From an uncultured Lachnospiraceae bacterium (lineage in GTDB: Bacteria; Bacillota; Clostridia; Lachnospirales; Lachnospiraceae), in NCBI GenBank assembly GCA_947565425.1, contig CANOFW010000003.1, forward strand, positions 1 through 64,000: DNA of 64,000 nucleotides, written 5' to 3'. A program made the position numbers and the translations under genes. Below, piece after piece: positions 42,376-51,171 of the stretch. Within the stretch, counting starts at the first letter, position 1. The number at the start of each line of letters is the position of its first letter. The notes under the pieces are model-generated. The model made no database searches. It saw only the letters and a list, made by a program, of their open reading frames with translations, and had not been told where the DNA came from.

Positions 42376-42957
42376 ATGCCAATTAATTTATCAAAAGGAC
42401 AGAAGGTAGACTTAACAAAAGGTAATCCCGGGCTCAAGAGCATTATGGTCGGGCTCGGCTGGGATGTCAATGCATTTGATTCAGGGGCAGATTTCGACCT
42501 TGACGCAGCGGCATTTATGCTGGGCGCTAACGGCAAGTGTCCCACAGAAAAGGAATTTATTTTCTATGGTAATCTCAACCATACAAGTGAGGCTGTGAAC
42601 CACCAGGGAGATAATCTTACGGGTGAGGGAGAGGGCGACGATGAGCAGATCCAGGTTGATTTGACAAAGGTGCCCGCCAATGTGGAGAAGATTGCTTTTA
42701 CGGTTACGATTTATGAAGCGGAGACGCGGCGGCAGAATTTTGGCCAGGTTTCCAATGCATTTATCCGGCTTGTGGATGAAACGACAAATACGGAGCTTAT
42801 TCGTTATGACCTTGGAGAAGACTTTTCGATTGAGACTGCTGTGGTGGTCGGCGAGCTCTACCGGCACAATGGTGAGTGGAAATTTAATGCAATTGGTAGT
42901 GGTTTCCAGGGTGGTCTGGCAGCTTTATGCGGACACTATGGAATAGAAGTAGCGTAG
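42376..42957 (+). CDS. TerD family protein, first paralog
   Basis: A 193-residue Ca2+-binding stress protein. [30 protein letters not shown] (residues about 38-48), [15 protein letters not shown] and SFEIGDLYRHNG-like ([14 protein letters not shown]) are the TerD/CABP signature segments. The acidic DFDLD and EGEGDDEQ sites bind Ca2+ in characterised TerD proteins. The ribosome binding site TTAGGAGGG is strong. It is the first of three tandem paralogs. Confidence 0.93.
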   Translation: MPINLSKGQKVDLTKGNPGLKSIMVGLGWDVNAFDSGADFDLDAAAFMLGANGKCPTEKEFIFYGNLNHTSEAVNHQGDNLTGEGEGDDEQIQVDLTKVPANVEKIAFTVTIYEAETRRQNFGQVSNAFIRLVDETTNTELIRYDLGEDFSIETAVVVGELYRHNGEWKFNAIGSGFQGGLAALCGHYGIEVA

Positions 42958-42970
42958 GAGGTGACGTCTG

Positions 42971-43552
42971 ATGCCAGTGAATTTACAGAAAGGCCAGAAA
43001 GTGAGTTTGACCAAGGGGAATCCAGGACTATCTAAGGTTGTAGTTGGATTAGGTTGGGACGTCAATGCGTTCGACACCGGTGGAGATTTTGACCTTGATG
43101 CGGCGGCGTTTATGCTTACGGACTCCGGCAGAGTATCGGATTCCAAAGATTTTGTGTTTTTTGGCAACTTGACACATCCGTCTGGCAGCGTGCAGCATCA
43201 GGGAGATAATCTCACAGGCGTCGGCGATGGAGACGATGAACAGATTAAAGTAGATCTGTCGGCTGTTCCGGCGAATATCACGAAGATAGCATTTACGGTG
43301 ACAATCTATGAGGCAGAGGCGAGAAGACAGAATTTTGGGCAGGTAAACAATGCGTTTGTGCGCATTTATAATGAAGCAAACGGCGAGGAGCTATTAAGGT
43401 ACGACCTGGGCGAAGATTTTTCCATAGAGACGGCGGCTGTGTTTGGCGAGCTCTACAAAAATGGCGGCGAATGGAAATTTAATGCCATCGGCAGCGGCTA
43501 CCAGGGAGGTCTTGCCGCGCTATGCGCAAATTACGGCGTTGAGGTAGAATAG
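42971..43552 (+). CDS. TerD family protein, second paralog
   Basis: A 193-residue protein closely similar to its upstream neighbour throughout, with [21 protein letters not shown] and [19 protein letters not shown]. It differs by conservative changes, so it is a recent tandem duplicate. Ca2+-binding residues are kept. It lies 13 bp downstream with its own AGGAGGTGA site. Confidence 0.93.
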   Translation: MPVNLQKGQKVSLTKGNPGLSKVVVGLGWDVNAFDTGGDFDLDAAAFMLTDSGRVSDSKDFVFFGNLTHPSGSVQHQGDNLTGVGDGDDEQIKVDLSAVPANITKIAFTVTIYEAEARRQNFGQVNNAFVRIYNEANGEELLRYDLGEDFSIETAAVFGELYKNGGEWKFNAIGSGYQGGLAALCANYGVEVE

Positions 43553-43563
43553 GAGGATAAGAA

Positions 43564-44166
43564 ATGTCGATTAGTTTACAGAAAGGGCAGAAGGTTAGTC
43601 TGTCCAAAGATAATGCGGGGCTGGCACATGTGATTGTGGGTCTTGGATGGGATGAGGTTCAAAAGCCCTCTGGTGGTTTTTTGAAGTCGATGTTTACCTC
43701 AGAGCCGCAGGCGATTGACTGTGACGCTTCCGCCATACTGCTGAAAGGTGGGAAGCTGATACACAAAGATGATTTAGTGTATTTTGGTAATCTCAGGCAT
43801 CCTTCGGGAACGGTCATTCATCAAGGGGATAACCTAACGGGAGCCGGTGATGGAGATGATGAGCAGATTGTCATTGACTTATCAAAAGTGCCGCAGGATT
43901 ATGATAGGATTGTGATTGTAGTTACGATTTACCAGGCAGTAAAAAGGCGTCAGAATTTTGGCATGATTGAAAATGCATTTATCCGAATTGTGGACGCGAG
44001 GAATAACAATGAGATGTGTAAATATAACCTGACGGATAATTATTCTGGAATGACAGCTATGATATTTGGTGAGGTATACAGGCATAATGGGGAGTGGAAG
44101 TTCAACGCCATCGGCCAGGGTACGAATGATCCTGGGCTGAATGAGTTAATTAGACGGTATATTTAG
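43564..44166 (+). CDS. TerD family protein, divergent third paralog
   Basis: A 200-residue TerD-family protein. Its core ([44 protein letters not shown]) is conserved. The first calcium segment is altered to AIDCDASAILL, and about eight residues (PSGGFLKSMF) are inserted before it. The C-terminus is also different (GLNELIRRYI). These features suggest a specialised subunit, like the TerE/TerZ split in other Ter operons. It is 11 bp from the second paralog. Confidence 0.92.
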   Translation: MSISLQKGQKVSLSKDNAGLAHVIVGLGWDEVQKPSGGFLKSMFTSEPQAIDCDASAILLKGGKLIHKDDLVYFGNLRHPSGTVIHQGDNLTGAGDGDDEQIVIDLSKVPQDYDRIVIVVTIYQAVKRRQNFGMIENAFIRIVDARNNNEMCKYNLTDNYSGMTAMIFGEVYRHNGEWKFNAIGQGTNDPGLNELIRRYI

Positions 44167-44221
44167 GAAACGCAAAATTTGGGATTTTCTTATACAGATA
44201 CGAGGAGGTCATTTGTTTTAA

Positions 44222-46858
44222 ATGAATAATATAAACAAAGATGAATTGATGCGGGGACTTTCCGATTCCCAGGTCAATAAGAGTAAACAGGAATTCGGCA
44301 CGAATGAGCTGGCAAAGAGGGAGACAGAATCTCTCTGGTCGATGTTCATTGGCGCTTTTAACGATATTTGGATTAAGGTATTATGCGCGGCATTGGTGCT
44401 TAAAATTGCGCTTGCCGTATTGGGCATGTTTGTGCCGGCAATGGCAGGTGAAAATGATGTTGTGGAGATTATCAGCATTATTCTGGCAATCGGGCTTGCC
44501 ACTGGCTTCAGCACATTGTCTGAGTATAGGAACAGTTCACGAAGCGAAGCTTTGCAGGAGGAATACAGCAAAACCTTTGCCAAGGTTATGCGCAATGGGA
44601 AATTGATTAATATCCTTACGAGCGAGATCGTGAAAGGTGATACGATTCTTGTGCAGGCGGGAGACAAAGTTCCGGTTGACGGCCTGCTGTTTGATGGCAA
44701 GATTAAGGTGTCGCAGGCGGCGCTCAATGGGGAGTCGCGGGATGAGAATAAAACGGCTGCTGCTGATATGGCGGACGCGGAATCTACAGATTATGCATCT
44801 GCGAGCAAGGTTTTCATGGGTTCTGTTGTGACGTCTGGGGAAGGCTATATGGTAGCGACAGTTATCGGCGATGCGTCAGAGCTGGGGAAGATTAACAAAG
44901 CATTGACCGATGATAATGAGGAAGACGAACGAAAAGACACTTCCAGTTTGAAACTTGAAGTGGTGGCGGCAGGTATCGGCAAGCTCGGCGTATCGGCGGC
45001 GGCAATTGCCGGTGTGCTGCATGTGGCGCTTTCGATTGTTCGGGCCAACGAAGCAGTCAGCGTGGTGTCTGTGCTGCTGTTGGTTGCTGAGGCTGTGATG
45101 CTGATGGCTTCGATTGTAATTATGGCGGTGCCGGAAGGTTTGCCGATGATGAACAGCCTTGTGCAGTCTATGAATACGGAGTCCATGTACAAAAAGAATA
45201 TTCTGGTAAGCCATAAAGCAGCATTTTCAGATTCTGCGTATATGAATGTATTGTTCAGTGATAAAACTGGTACGATAACACAGGGAAATCTTTCGCTAGT
45301 GGAATTCATTACCGGTGCGGGCAATCTCACAGATTCCGTACAGAGCAGCGAATTTATGGAGGCAATAACGCTTAATAATCTTGCCAAGATTTCAGAAGGA
45401 AAAGCCATCGGCAGCAACAATATGGACCGCGCGCTGCTCACCTATGCACTTAACCACGGCTATGATGCTTCCAAAAGCGGCCAGGACAAGGTACAGGAAA
45501 TCAGTGGCTTTGATTCCGAGAAGAAATGTGCGACCGTAACCTTGAAAGACGGAGGCGTCTATTGGAAGGGCGCAACGGAGAATATATTAGATAAAGTAAC
45601 CCATTATATGACGCCAGATGGACAAGTTCAGGCGTTTTCCGCCGCGGATAAGAAGGCAGTGGAAGAACAAATGATAGCCCAGGCAAAGCGGACGATGAAA
45701 CTTTTGTCCGTGGCTAAGATTACAGATGGGAAAACGATATTGATGGCGGTGCTCTGCCTGCGTGATAATGTAAGGACAGACGCCGTGGAGACGGTAGACA
45801 TCTTGAACAGCGCAGGCATTCAAGTAGTGATGGTTACCGGCGATGCGGAGGAAACTGCCGTTGCTATTGCCAAGGAAGCAGGCATTTTAAAAGATGAAAA
45901 TACAGATGTTGTGCTGACGCATGAGGAACTTGAGGAGATGTCGGATGAGGAATTGAAGAAAAAGCTTCCACATCTGCGCGTTGTCAGCAGAGCAAAGCCT
46001 CTGGATAAGAAGCGTTTAGTGTCTATCTCGCAGCAACTTGAGAATGTATGCGGTATGACGGGGGACGGCGTCAATGATGCACCGGCGTTGAAACAGGCGG
46101 ATATCGGATTTGCAATGGGCGACGGTACAGCCGTTGCGCAGGAGGCGGGCGACGTTGTCATTTTAAATAACAGCTTGACGTCTATCAAGGATTGCGTGCT
46201 GAACAGCCGTACGATGGCGAAGTCCGTTGGCAAGTTCCTGATTTTTCAGCTTACCGTCAATATCAGCACCTTGTTGATGAATGTTATTGCCCCGGTGCTT
46301 GGCTGGACGGAGCCTTTCTCCATCGTGCAGATTTTGTGGATTAACTTGATAATGGACACTTTGGCAGCGATGGCGTTTGGCGGTGAGCCGATTCTTAACC
46401 GTTATATGAAGGATAAGCCGGCATTGCGGACAGACAATATCCTTACCGGGTACATTAAGTCTGCGATTGGGACAAGCTCGATTTTTATTACTTTAGGCTC
46501 GATTCTTATCTTAGAAAATATTGGCGGCATTACAGATTTTGTGACGCCTGTGGGCTGTGCGAACCCGGAATTGTATGAGAAGACATTTATGTTTGCCTTC
46601 TTCATCTATTCCATTATCTTCAACAGTTTAAATACCAGGTCAGAGCGATTCAATCTCTTTGAACATATCGGAGAGAATAAGAACTTCATACTGGTAATGG
46701 GCGCCATCTTTATTATGCAGACGGTGATTATCCAGATTGGCGGTGAGGTATTTGGCACAACTATATTAAGCGTGAAAGCGTTGCTTGTGTCTATGCTGTT
46801 GGCGTTAATGATTATTCCGGTTGACCTTATCCGCAAGGCAATTGTATCAAAAAAGTAA
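44222..46858 (+). CDS. P-type ATPase, probably Ca2+-transporting
   Basis: An 878-residue P2-type cation pump: N-terminal cation ATPase domain, two helices, actuator domain (around residues 130-200), helices with PEGLP (in MAVPEGLPMMNS, near residue 305), phosphorylated Asp347 in SDKTGT, nucleotide domain, hinge GDGVNDAPALK and a six-helix C-terminal bundle. PEGLP and the full M1-M10 layout are typical of Ca2+/SERCA-type pumps. It probably exports Ca2+, which fits Ca2+-binding TerD proteins upstream. The actuator loop has NGESRDENK in place of the usual TGES. The start ATG follows GAGGAGGTC. Confidence 0.92.
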   Translation: MNNINKDELMRGLSDSQVNKSKQEFGTNELAKRETESLWSMFIGAFNDIWIKVLCAALVLKIALAVLGMFVPAMAGENDVVEIISIILAIGLATGFSTLSEYRNSSRSEALQEEYSKTFAKVMRNGKLINILTSEIVKGDTILVQAGDKVPVDGLLFDGKIKVSQAALNGESRDENKTAAADMADAESTDYASASKVFMGSVVTSGEGYMVATVIGDASELGKINKALTDDNEEDERKDTSSLKLEVVAAGIGKLGVSAAAIAGVLHVALSIVRANEAVSVVSVLLLVAEAVMLMASIVIMAVPEGLPMMNSLVQSMNTESMYKKNILVSHKAAFSDSAYMNVLFSDKTGTITQGNLSLVEFITGAGNLTDSVQSSEFMEAITLNNLAKISEGKAIGSNNMDRALLTYALNHGYDASKSGQDKVQEISGFDSEKKCATVTLKDGGVYWKGATENILDKVTHYMTPDGQVQAFSAADKKAVEEQMIAQAKRTMKLLSVAKITDGKTILMAVLCLRDNVRTDAVETVDILNSAGIQVVMVTGDAEETAVAIAKEAGILKDENTDVVLTHEELEEMSDEELKKKLPHLRVVSRAKPLDKKRLVSISQQLENVCGMTGDGVNDAPALKQADIGFAMGDGTAVAQEAGDVVILNNSLTSIKDCVLNSRTMAKSVGKFLIFQLTVNISTLLMNVIAPVLGWTEPFSIVQILWINLIMDTLAAMAFGGEPILNRYMKDKPALRTDNILTGYIKSAIGTSSIFITLGSILILENIGGITDFVTPVGCANPELYEKTFMFAFFIYSIIFNSLNTRSERFNLFEHIGENKNFILVMGAIFIMQTVIIQIGGEVFGTTILSVKALLVSMLLALMIIPVDLIRKAIVSKK

Positions 46859-46992
46859 ACCATATAGTAGCAGAATGACAGAACAGGCTGTCGCAGTAAA
46901 CGGGAAATATACGATTGGGATTCATAATGGTGAAAGAGGATGAATGTCGTATGTTTCCTGTTTGTGCGGCGGCTTTTTTGGAGGAAACAAAG

Positions 46993-47748
46993 ATGGTGGT
47001 TTTTCATACAGATTTAGACAATACGCTCATATATTCCTATAAACATGAGATTGGCCCTGTCAAGAGAAGCGTAGAAATGTATCAGGGGCGGGAGATTTCA
47101 TTTATCACGGAAGCTACCTATCAGCTTTTGCAGCAAGTAAGAGAGAAAATGCTGGTTGTGCCAACGTCCACGAGAAGTATCGAGCAGTATCAACGCATTG
47201 ATTTGGGTGTGGGTGCATTTCCTTATGCATTGGTCTGTAATGGCGGCATTCTTTTGATTGATGGCAAAAGGGACGATTCCTGGTATCAGTCGTCGCTTGC
47301 ATTGATTGACAGGAGTGCGGGGGAGCTAGAAAGGGCAATACATATCTTGGGAAAAGACGCGCGCAGGAAGTTTGAATTGCGGTTTATCGAGCGGCTGTTT
47401 GTGTTCACAAAGTGCAATGAGCCCAAACAGACAGTCGATGATTTACACGAAGTTTTAGATACGAAATTAGTGGATGTATTTCACAACGGGGAGAAGGTGT
47501 ATGTAGTGCCCCGAGAATTAAATAAGGGAAAAGCAGTTCAGAGATTCCGGGAATACATGCATGCGGATTTTGTGATTGCAGCCGGGGATAGTGAATTTGA
47601 CATTCCCATGCTTAGGAATGCCGACGTGGGTCTTGCGCCGCATGGATTTGCGGAAGCGTATGGCGTTGATTTTACAGTGAGGCAGATGGACGGACGCAAA
47701 GTGTTTGCGGAGTCTCTTTTAGAACAGTGCCTACAAATACAGAGGTAA
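46993..47748 (+). CDS. HAD family phosphatase
   Basis: A 251-residue soluble HAD hydrolase. Motif I is FHTDLDNTL (Asp7, Asp9), motif II contains VPTSTRS, and motif IV is AAGDSEFDIPML. The cap domain is of the Cof/C2 type, as in sucrose-6-phosphate and mannosyl-3-phosphoglycerate phosphatases. HAD enzymes of this sort accompany the Ter biosynthetic module, so it may act on its product. The start at 46993 follows TTGGAGGA; the earlier 46915 TTG start has no such site. Confidence 0.8.
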   Translation: MVVFHTDLDNTLIYSYKHEIGPVKRSVEMYQGREISFITEATYQLLQQVREKMLVVPTSTRSIEQYQRIDLGVGAFPYALVCNGGILLIDGKRDDSWYQSSLALIDRSAGELERAIHILGKDARRKFELRFIERLFVFTKCNEPKQTVDDLHEVLDTKLVDVFHNGEKVYVVPRELNKGKAVQRFREYMHADFVIAAGDSEFDIPMLRNADVGLAPHGFAEAYGVDFTVRQMDGRKVFAESLLEQCLQIQR

Positions 47749-47761
47749 TTTTGATGTTAGT

Positions 47762-48169
47762 CTATAAATTTCCGTTGATCAAGTCTTCTAATGTGATGCC
47801 ATAGAAAAAGTCGTGGACGAGAGCGTCATATTTTTGCCATAGTGGAAGCGTGACACAATCGCTTTGGCGCGTGCAGGGTGTTGCATTGGGCATCAGACAG
47901 GCGACCGGGGCAAGTGGACCGTCAGTTAGTTCTATTATTTCTCCGATGATATAGTCTCGTGGTTGGCGGGTCAAACGATAGCCGCCGCCTTTGCCGCGCA
48001 AACCAGTCAGCATTTTACCGGATACAAGCATTTTTAAAATAGATTCTAAGTATTTCTCGGATATTTCCTGCCGTTGAGCAATTTCCTTTAAGGGAATGTA
48101 ATTGTCTTTTTGGTGTTTGCCAAGGTCAATCATTACCCTAAGGGCATATCGTGCTTTTGTCGAAATCAT
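47762..48169 (-). CDS. Rrf2 family transcriptional regulator
   Basis: A 135-residue winged-helix repressor. MISTKARYALRVMIDLG, then ISEKYLESILKMLV and LRGKGGGYRLTR are the family signature. Three Cys (91, 99, 105) in VACLMPNATPCTRQSDC can bind an Fe-S cluster as in IscR-type proteins, so it may sense iron-sulfur or redox status. It has its own promoter and GGAGG site and is divergent from padR. Its target may lie elsewhere, since no isc/suf genes are visible. Confidence 0.9.
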   Translation of the reverse strand: MISTKARYALRVMIDLGKHQKDNYIPLKEIAQRQEISEKYLESILKMLVSGKMLTGLRGKGGGYRLTRQPRDYIIGEIIELTDGPLAPVACLMPNATPCTRQSDCVTLPLWQKYDALVHDFFYGITLEDLINGNL

Positions 48170-48194
48170 AGAAAAACCTCCAAGTGTTTGTCCT

Positions 48195-48223
48195 ATTATA
48201 CTCCGAGATTAATAATTTTACAA
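48195..48223 (-). promoter_or_regulatory. Promoter of the Rrf2 gene
   Basis: On the minus strand TTGTAA (48223-48218), 17 bp, then TATAAT (48200-48195). Confidence 0.6.
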
Positions 48224-48235
48224 CGAAATTCTTTC

Positions 48236-48264
48236 TTGACTTCTCAGCACCTAACTATTATAAT
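48236..48264 (+). promoter_or_regulatory. Promoter of the padR operon
   Basis: TTGACT at 48236-48241, a 17-bp spacer and TATAAT at 48259-48264, about 33 bp upstream of the PadR start. Confidence 0.75.
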
Positions 48265-48267
48265 ATA

Positions 48268-48282
48268 CTTTGTAATACAAAG
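48268..48282 (+). promoter_or_regulatory. Candidate PadR operator
   Basis: CTTTGTA-A-TACAAAG is a perfect 15-bp palindrome just downstream of the -10 box, where a bound repressor would block initiation. Related TTTGTA/TACAAA-type sites are known for PadR autoregulation. Confidence 0.6.
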
Positions 48283-48296
48283 CATAGAGGTAAATT

Positions 48297-48632
48297 ATGA
48301 ATGATAAATATGAGAGGCAGATGAAAAAAGGTGTTTTGGACATGGTTGTCTTAAAATTATTGGCATCGGAAGCCAAATATGGATATCAGATTATCCAGGA
48401 AATGAAGGAAAAAAGCGGAGAAATTTTTGTGCTAAAGGATGGCACGCTCTATCCTATTTTGTATCGTTTGGAGGATGACGGATTGGTCGCGGCGAGATGG
48501 AGTGAGGCGGAGGGGAAACAGGTAGCTAGGAAATATTATGAGATTACGGATGCAGGACGTCAGACGTTACAGGAAATTGAGGAGGTCTGGGAGCGTATCT
48601 GTGCCGGAATATCAAGAATTATGGAGGGATGA
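48297..48632 (+). CDS. PadR family transcriptional regulator
   Basis: A 111-residue winged-helix protein: MKKGVLDMVVLKLLASEAKY, YGYQIIQEMKE, KDGTLYPILYRLEDDGL and KYYEITDAG are the PadR-1 signature. It probably represses its own operon through the palindrome at 48268-48282. The two downstream genes encode membrane proteins, the usual HAAS-domain partner of such regulators. It overlaps neither; the next start is 4 bp away. Confidence 0.92.
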   Translation: MNDKYERQMKKGVLDMVVLKLLASEAKYGYQIIQEMKEKSGEIFVLKDGTLYPILYRLEDDGLVAARWSEAEGKQVARKYYEITDAGRQTLQEIEEVWERICAGISRIMEG

Positions 48633-48635
48633 GAG

Positions 48636-49283
48636 ATGAACGCTAACCAATATGTGAATGCAGTAGTTAAGAAAATCAGATGCAGCGGTAAGAGGAAAGA
48701 TGAGATTAGAAAACAATTGCTGACAGATATTAATCTGCGGTTGGAACAGGGAGAGAAAATGGAGGAAGTTATTTCTCACATGGGTTCAGTGCAGGAAATT
48801 GCAGATGATTTTAATGATAATCTTTCGCAGCAAGAGCGAAAGACCTACCGTAGAAATAAGGTGTTAAAAATTCTGCTTCCTATCGCCGTGGTGTTCCTGT
48901 TGCTGGCGGCGGTTGTCTATTGGATGTTGCCTAAAGGCAGAGATATTGCGCAAAGTAAGTTTTTTGATGAAGCAACGGTAGAGGCGGCAATGAAAGAGAC
49001 GGTAGAGCTTTTAGACGCAGGGGACTATGATACTCTTTTGGCTAACGCAATTCCGCAGATGCAGCCATTTTTGAATGAAGAGGAGATGGATAAGATCAAA
49101 GGGGAGATGTCGGAAGATTGGGGGGAAAGGAAACAGTTTGGCGCGATCTATCTAGCGGAGTATGAGCAGGGAAATCAGCGCTTTGTTGTGGGGGAAATTA
49201 CGGTCACATATGAGAATATCAGTGTAACTTACCGCTTGAGTTATGATACGGACATGCGGTTGGCGGGTTTGTATGTGAGGTAA
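48636..49283 (+). CDS. HAAS-DUF3887 membrane protein
   Basis: A 215-residue protein. Residues 1-65 form a HAAS-like helical domain (YVNAVVKKIRCSGKRKDEIR). Residues about 78-96 are a transmembrane helix. The extracytoplasmic part (about 105-215) resembles DUF3887, which is related to the NTF2-like fold (VELLDAGDYDTLLANAIPQM; YEQGNQRFVVGEITVTYE). HAAS proteins pair with PadR regulators and may transmit a membrane signal. It is translationally adjacent to padR. Confidence 0.75.
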   Translation: MNANQYVNAVVKKIRCSGKRKDEIRKQLLTDINLRLEQGEKMEEVISHMGSVQEIADDFNDNLSQQERKTYRRNKVLKILLPIAVVFLLLAAVVYWMLPKGRDIAQSKFFDEATVEAAMKETVELLDAGDYDTLLANAIPQMQPFLNEEEMDKIKGEMSEDWGERKQFGAIYLAEYEQGNQRFVVGEITVTYENISVTYRLSYDTDMRLAGLYVR

Positions 49284-49301
49284 AGAAAAAGAGGTGGCAG
49301 C

Positions 49302-49655
49302 ATGAATGCGGAAAACGTTATTTTTCTGGTAATAGTGGGGATAGGCGCCTTGCCAGAGATTATCCTAGGGTTCGTTCAATACAGAAGCAAGGAACCGGTT
49401 GGCTTCTGGAGCGGCAAGGAGCCGCCCAGAAGAGAAGAAATTACAGACGTCAAAGCATACAATCGCAAACATGGAATCATGTGGATTGTGTATGGCGCCG
49501 GATTTTTTCCGTGCTTTGCGCCGGTGATTCTTTTCGGTGAGAAATTTGTCTGGATTGCGATTGTGCTATTTCTTCTCGAATGTCTTGGTGGTATTTTTGT
49601 GATGATTGCATACCATAACAAGCTCAATAAGAAGTATCACAGGAAATATTCATGA
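49302..49655 (+). CDS. Small three-helix membrane protein
   Basis: A 117-residue protein with hydrophobic segments at about 5-24, 63-80 and 85-105 and a short basic C-terminus. It resembles DUF3784-like proteins, but I cannot assign a family with confidence. It ends the padR operon. Its last 19 bp overlap the end of the convergent pdxT gene. The start follows AAAGAGGTGG. Confidence 0.65.
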   Translation: MNAENVIFLVIVGIGALPEIILGFVQYRSKEPVGFWSGKEPPRREEITDVKAYNRKHGIMWIVYGAGFFPCFAPVILFGEKFVWIAIVLFLLECLGGIFVMIAYHNKLNKKYHRKYS

Positions 49656-50191
49656 ATCCGGTAATCGCCGCTAAGTTCTGGGTGGAAGGCTACGGCAAGC
49701 TGGTTTTTATATTGCACGCCAACAATATGATCTTCTACCGTGGCAAGGATATTCACGTCGTCGGATACGCTTTCCACATAAGGCGCGCGAATAAATTCCA
49801 TGGGGAAGGAGCCAATGCCCTGAAAATAACCGTTGGCATAGTGGAAGCTGCCAAGTTGTCTGCCATATGCGTTGCGTCTTACTGTTACCGGCAGAGTGCC
49901 CAGGTGCACGGTATCATCACCGGCAATGTGTTCTGCCAGAAGAATTAGTCCTGCACAGGTGGCAAGCACAGGTATGCCGTCTTGGATTCTGCTGCGAATT
50001 GGCTGGAGCATGGAAAGTTCACGTAGAAGTTTTCCCTGCACAGTGCTTTCGCCACCTGGCAGGATAAGACCATCAAACTCTTTGTTTAAATCACTCGCTT
50101 TTCTGAGCTGGATGCTCTCAACACCCAGCTCCCATAATACTTTTTCGTGTTCTTCAAAGGCGCCTTGTACCGCCAGTACTGCAATTCTCAT
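49637..50191 (-). CDS. pdxT: Pyridoxal 5'-phosphate synthase glutaminase subunit
   Basis: A 184-residue class I glutamine amidotransferase-type subunit. It makes ammonia from glutamine and passes it to PdxS. The GGESTVQG site, catalytic Cys79 in ATCAGL and His170/Glu172 in FHPEL form the triad. The start codon overlaps the pdxS stop (ATGA), so the two are coupled. Confidence 0.96.
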   Translation of the reverse strand: MRIAVLAVQGAFEEHEKVLWELGVESIQLRKASDLNKEFDGLILPGGESTVQGKLLRELSMLQPIRSRIQDGIPVLATCAGLILLAEHIAGDDTVHLGTLPVTVRRNAYGRQLGSFHYANGYFQGIGSFPMEFIRAPYVESVSDDVNILATVEDHIVGVQYKNQLAVAFHPELSGDYRIHEYFL

Positions 50192-51039
50192 ACGTTTGTT
50201 TCTCCTATATGAATGCCCACCATTGCCTCGCCCAGATCTTTCGATAATTCGGCAATCATGGAGGCGTCGGTATAGTTTGCGACTGCTTTGACGATAGCGT
50301 TGGCGCGTTTCTGTGGATTCCCAGATTTAAAGATGCCAGAACCAACAAATACACCCTCCGCGCCAAGCTGCATCATCAAAGCTGCATCTGCTGGAGTTGC
50401 CACACCGCCTGCCGCAAAATTTACGACGGGAAGTCTTTTGTTATCATGGACATATTGTACCAAATCATAAGGGACGCCCAGCCGCTTTGCCTCGTCAAAG
50501 AGTTCATCTTCGCGCATGGCAGAAATGGCGGCAATTGCACGGTTCATCATGCGCATATGGTGTACGGCGTGTACGATGTCACCGGTTCCTGCCTCCCCCT
50601 TGGTACGAATCATAGAGGCTCCTTCCTTAATTCGACGTAGCGCTTCGCCCAAATCTTTTGCACCGCATACAAAGGGAACACGGAATTTCGTCTTATCAAT
50701 GTGGTAGCTATCGTCTGCGGGAGTGAGAACCTCACTTTCATCGATATAATCAATATCAATGGCTTCTAATAATTGTGCTTCTACAAAATGTCCAATGCGG
50801 CATTTTGCCATTACCGGGATGGACACGGCTTTTTGGATGCCGCAAATCATTTTGGGATCGCTCATGCGGGATACGCCGCCGGCTGCGCGGATATCAGCGG
50901 GAATTCGTTCGAGCGCCATCACAGCGCATGCCCCCGCCGCTTCTGCAATTTTTGCCTGTTCAGGAGTGGTGACGTCCATAATGACGCCGCCCTTCAACAT
51001 CTGTGCCAATTCTTTGTTTAATTCGTATTGTCTGTTCAT
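50188..51039 (-). CDS. pdxS: Pyridoxal 5'-phosphate synthase synthase subunit
   Basis: A 283-residue TIM-barrel enzyme that makes PLP from ribose-5-phosphate, glyceraldehyde-3-phosphate and ammonia. [40 protein letters not shown] and [20 protein letters not shown] are highly conserved. The start at 51039 follows AGAGGATAAC; the upstream in-frame ATG at 51078 is not supported. The gene is transcribed divergently from the PdxR-like regulator, the usual autoregulated arrangement in Firmicutes. Confidence 0.97.
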   Translation of the reverse strand: MNRQYELNKELAQMLKGGVIMDVTTPEQAKIAEAAGACAVMALERIPADIRAAGGVSRMSDPKMICGIQKAVSIPVMAKCRIGHFVEAQLLEAIDIDYIDESEVLTPADDSYHIDKTKFRVPFVCGAKDLGEALRRIKEGASMIRTKGEAGTGDIVHAVHHMRMMNRAIAAISAMREDELFDEAKRLGVPYDLVQYVHDNKRLPVVNFAAGGVATPADAALMMQLGAEGVFVGSGIFKSGNPQKRANAIVKAVANYTDASMIAELSKDLGEAMVGIHIGETNV

Positions 51040-51171
51040 GTTATCCTCTTTTCTTTGCCTCGTATTTATAATTTGCAAATGGGCTGTTACTACAGTATAA
51101 TAAAACTGGCTTTATTAAAATACCCAATTTACATATAATCAGTATGGTCAGAATGGGAGGATTTATGAAGT
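51040..51171. promoter_or_regulatory. pdxS-pdxR divergent regulatory region
   Basis: A 132-bp AT-rich stretch between divergent starts. It is expected to hold both promoters and the PdxR operator; direct repeats of the MocR type are not obvious by eye, so I give no exact site. Confidence 0.45.
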
